Translations under genes and position numbers: made by a program
The notes under the pieces: model-generated
Seen by the model: only the letters and a program-made list of their open reading frames with translations
The model's database searches: none
Told to the model about the DNA's origin: nothing
NCBI GenBank assembly: GCA_004525885.1
Contig: SPBV01000098.1
Location: forward strand, 1-6,747
Length of the DNA stretch: 6,747 bases
From: Nitrosomonadales bacterium
GTDB taxonomy: Bacteria; Pseudomonadota; Gammaproteobacteria; Burkholderiales; Nitrosomonadaceae
Direction: 5' to 3'
Part shown: in pieces, positions 6,323 through 6,747 of the stretch
Numbering within the stretch: the stretch's first letter is position 1
Layout: every line of letters starts with the position of its first letter

Positions 6323-6747
6323 GTGGATTTTGAGTATGATCATAAAATCAACTCTATCCCTACTTTAACAAAGGATGGTAGTTTTTATTCTTTAAAAGTT
6401 GTGACTTCTGCTCAGGACAAAGAAGTGTATTGGCCTAAGACCCCAACAGAGTTTACCCATCTTGCTAAATTTGCAGGCAGAACAGTTACGATTGGAGCAT
6501 GGGTTTATGTATCTTCTGCAACGGCAACCAGTGTTAAGCCTTTTATCTACGATTCAGTAACTGGTCAAACCCTTGGGTCAGCGTTCGTACCCGCAACTAC
6601 TTGGACATGGGTAGAACTTACAGCAATAATAGACGCAGATTCAACGTCTACCTATTTTGGTTTTGACATAGCTACTTCTGGGACAACTGTATATTTCTCC
6701 CAACCCATGCTCGTATTCGGCTCCTCAATCGGCGAGGGGAATACAGA
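6323..6747 (+). CDS. Phage tail/structural-type protein fragment (partial at the right edge)
   Basis: An open frame continues past the window edge and gives 141 complete codons from GTG 6323. It includes 'DHKINSIPTLTKDGSFYSLK', 'FAGRTVTIGAWVYVSSAT', 'TTWTWVELTAIID' and 'YFSQPMLVFGSSIGEGNT'. The Gly/Thr/Ser-rich beta-strand pattern ending in 'QPMLVFGSSIGEGN' resembles the jelly-roll, carbohydrate-binding-like modules of phage tail fibres and other virion proteins; this is recognition by eye. The start is uncertain. GTG 6323 has GGGAG at 6312-6316 upstream, but in phage proteins this module usually lies well inside a longer chain, and a TAA at 6308-6310 closes the frame just before. The gene may therefore have lost its 5' part by the IS insertion, a deletion or a frameshift. 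It differs in character from the housekeeping genes and suggests prophage or phage-derived DNA. Confidence 0.55.
   Translation, partial: MDFEYDHKINSIPTLTKDGSFYSLKVVTSAQDKEVYWPKTPTEFTHLAKFAGRTVTIGAWVYVSSATATSVKPFIYDSVTGQTLGSAFVPATTWTWVELTAIIDADSTSTYFGFDIATSGTTVYFSQPMLVFGSSIGEGNT

Noticed and set aside
6123..6368. An 81-residue plus-strand frame crossing the IS end into the phage-like region.
   Set aside because: It is antisense to orfA for much of its length and conflicts with the phage-like frame that overlaps it from 6323, whose protein pattern is recognisable.

Overview
The window looks like a piece of a low-GC betaproteobacterial chromosome. The order ftsK-lolA-rarA-serS is shared by many beta- and gammaproteobacteria. 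The FtsZ and seryl-tRNA synthetase sequences lean to the beta side, for example FtsZ 'GVDRARLSAEQAVASPLLE' and the SerRS stretch 'LPAQNTYREISSCSNCEAFQ'. The genus cannot be named from sequence alone. Several housekeeping proteins look somewhat diverged from typical free-living relatives, which might fit a host-associated lineage, but that is only an impression.

Layout: positions 1-195 (+) are the end of ftsK (DNA translocase, KOPS-reading gamma domain). lolA (234-884, +) and rarA (877-2190, +) follow and overlap by 8 bp. serS (2254-3588, +) comes 63 bp later. These form one co-directional housekeeping block covering chromosome segregation, lipoprotein transport, replication-fork maintenance and tRNA charging. 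A 72-bp AT-rich gap with no strong terminator separates serS from ftsZ (3661-4905, -), which converges on it. ftsZ is complete, including its GTPase core and C-terminal peptide. It is not flanked on the visible sides by the usual dcw/lpxC neighbours, and it begins with four tandem copies of a 9-residue unit, the last of which is the normal first beta strand of the protein.

About 100 bp upstream of ftsZ lies an apparently intact 1276-bp IS3-family element (5007-6282, IS150-like ends). It carries orfA and orfB on the minus strand and an A7 slippery run suited to making the OrfAB transposase by -1 frameshifting. Beyond the element, 6323-6747 (+) encodes the start or an internal part of a phage tail/structural-type protein that runs off the window. 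The element therefore sits at the junction between the chromosomal ftsZ locus and phage-like DNA.

No CRISPR array, tRNA, rRNA or defence system was seen. The most unusual feature is the repeat-expanded N-terminus of FtsZ.
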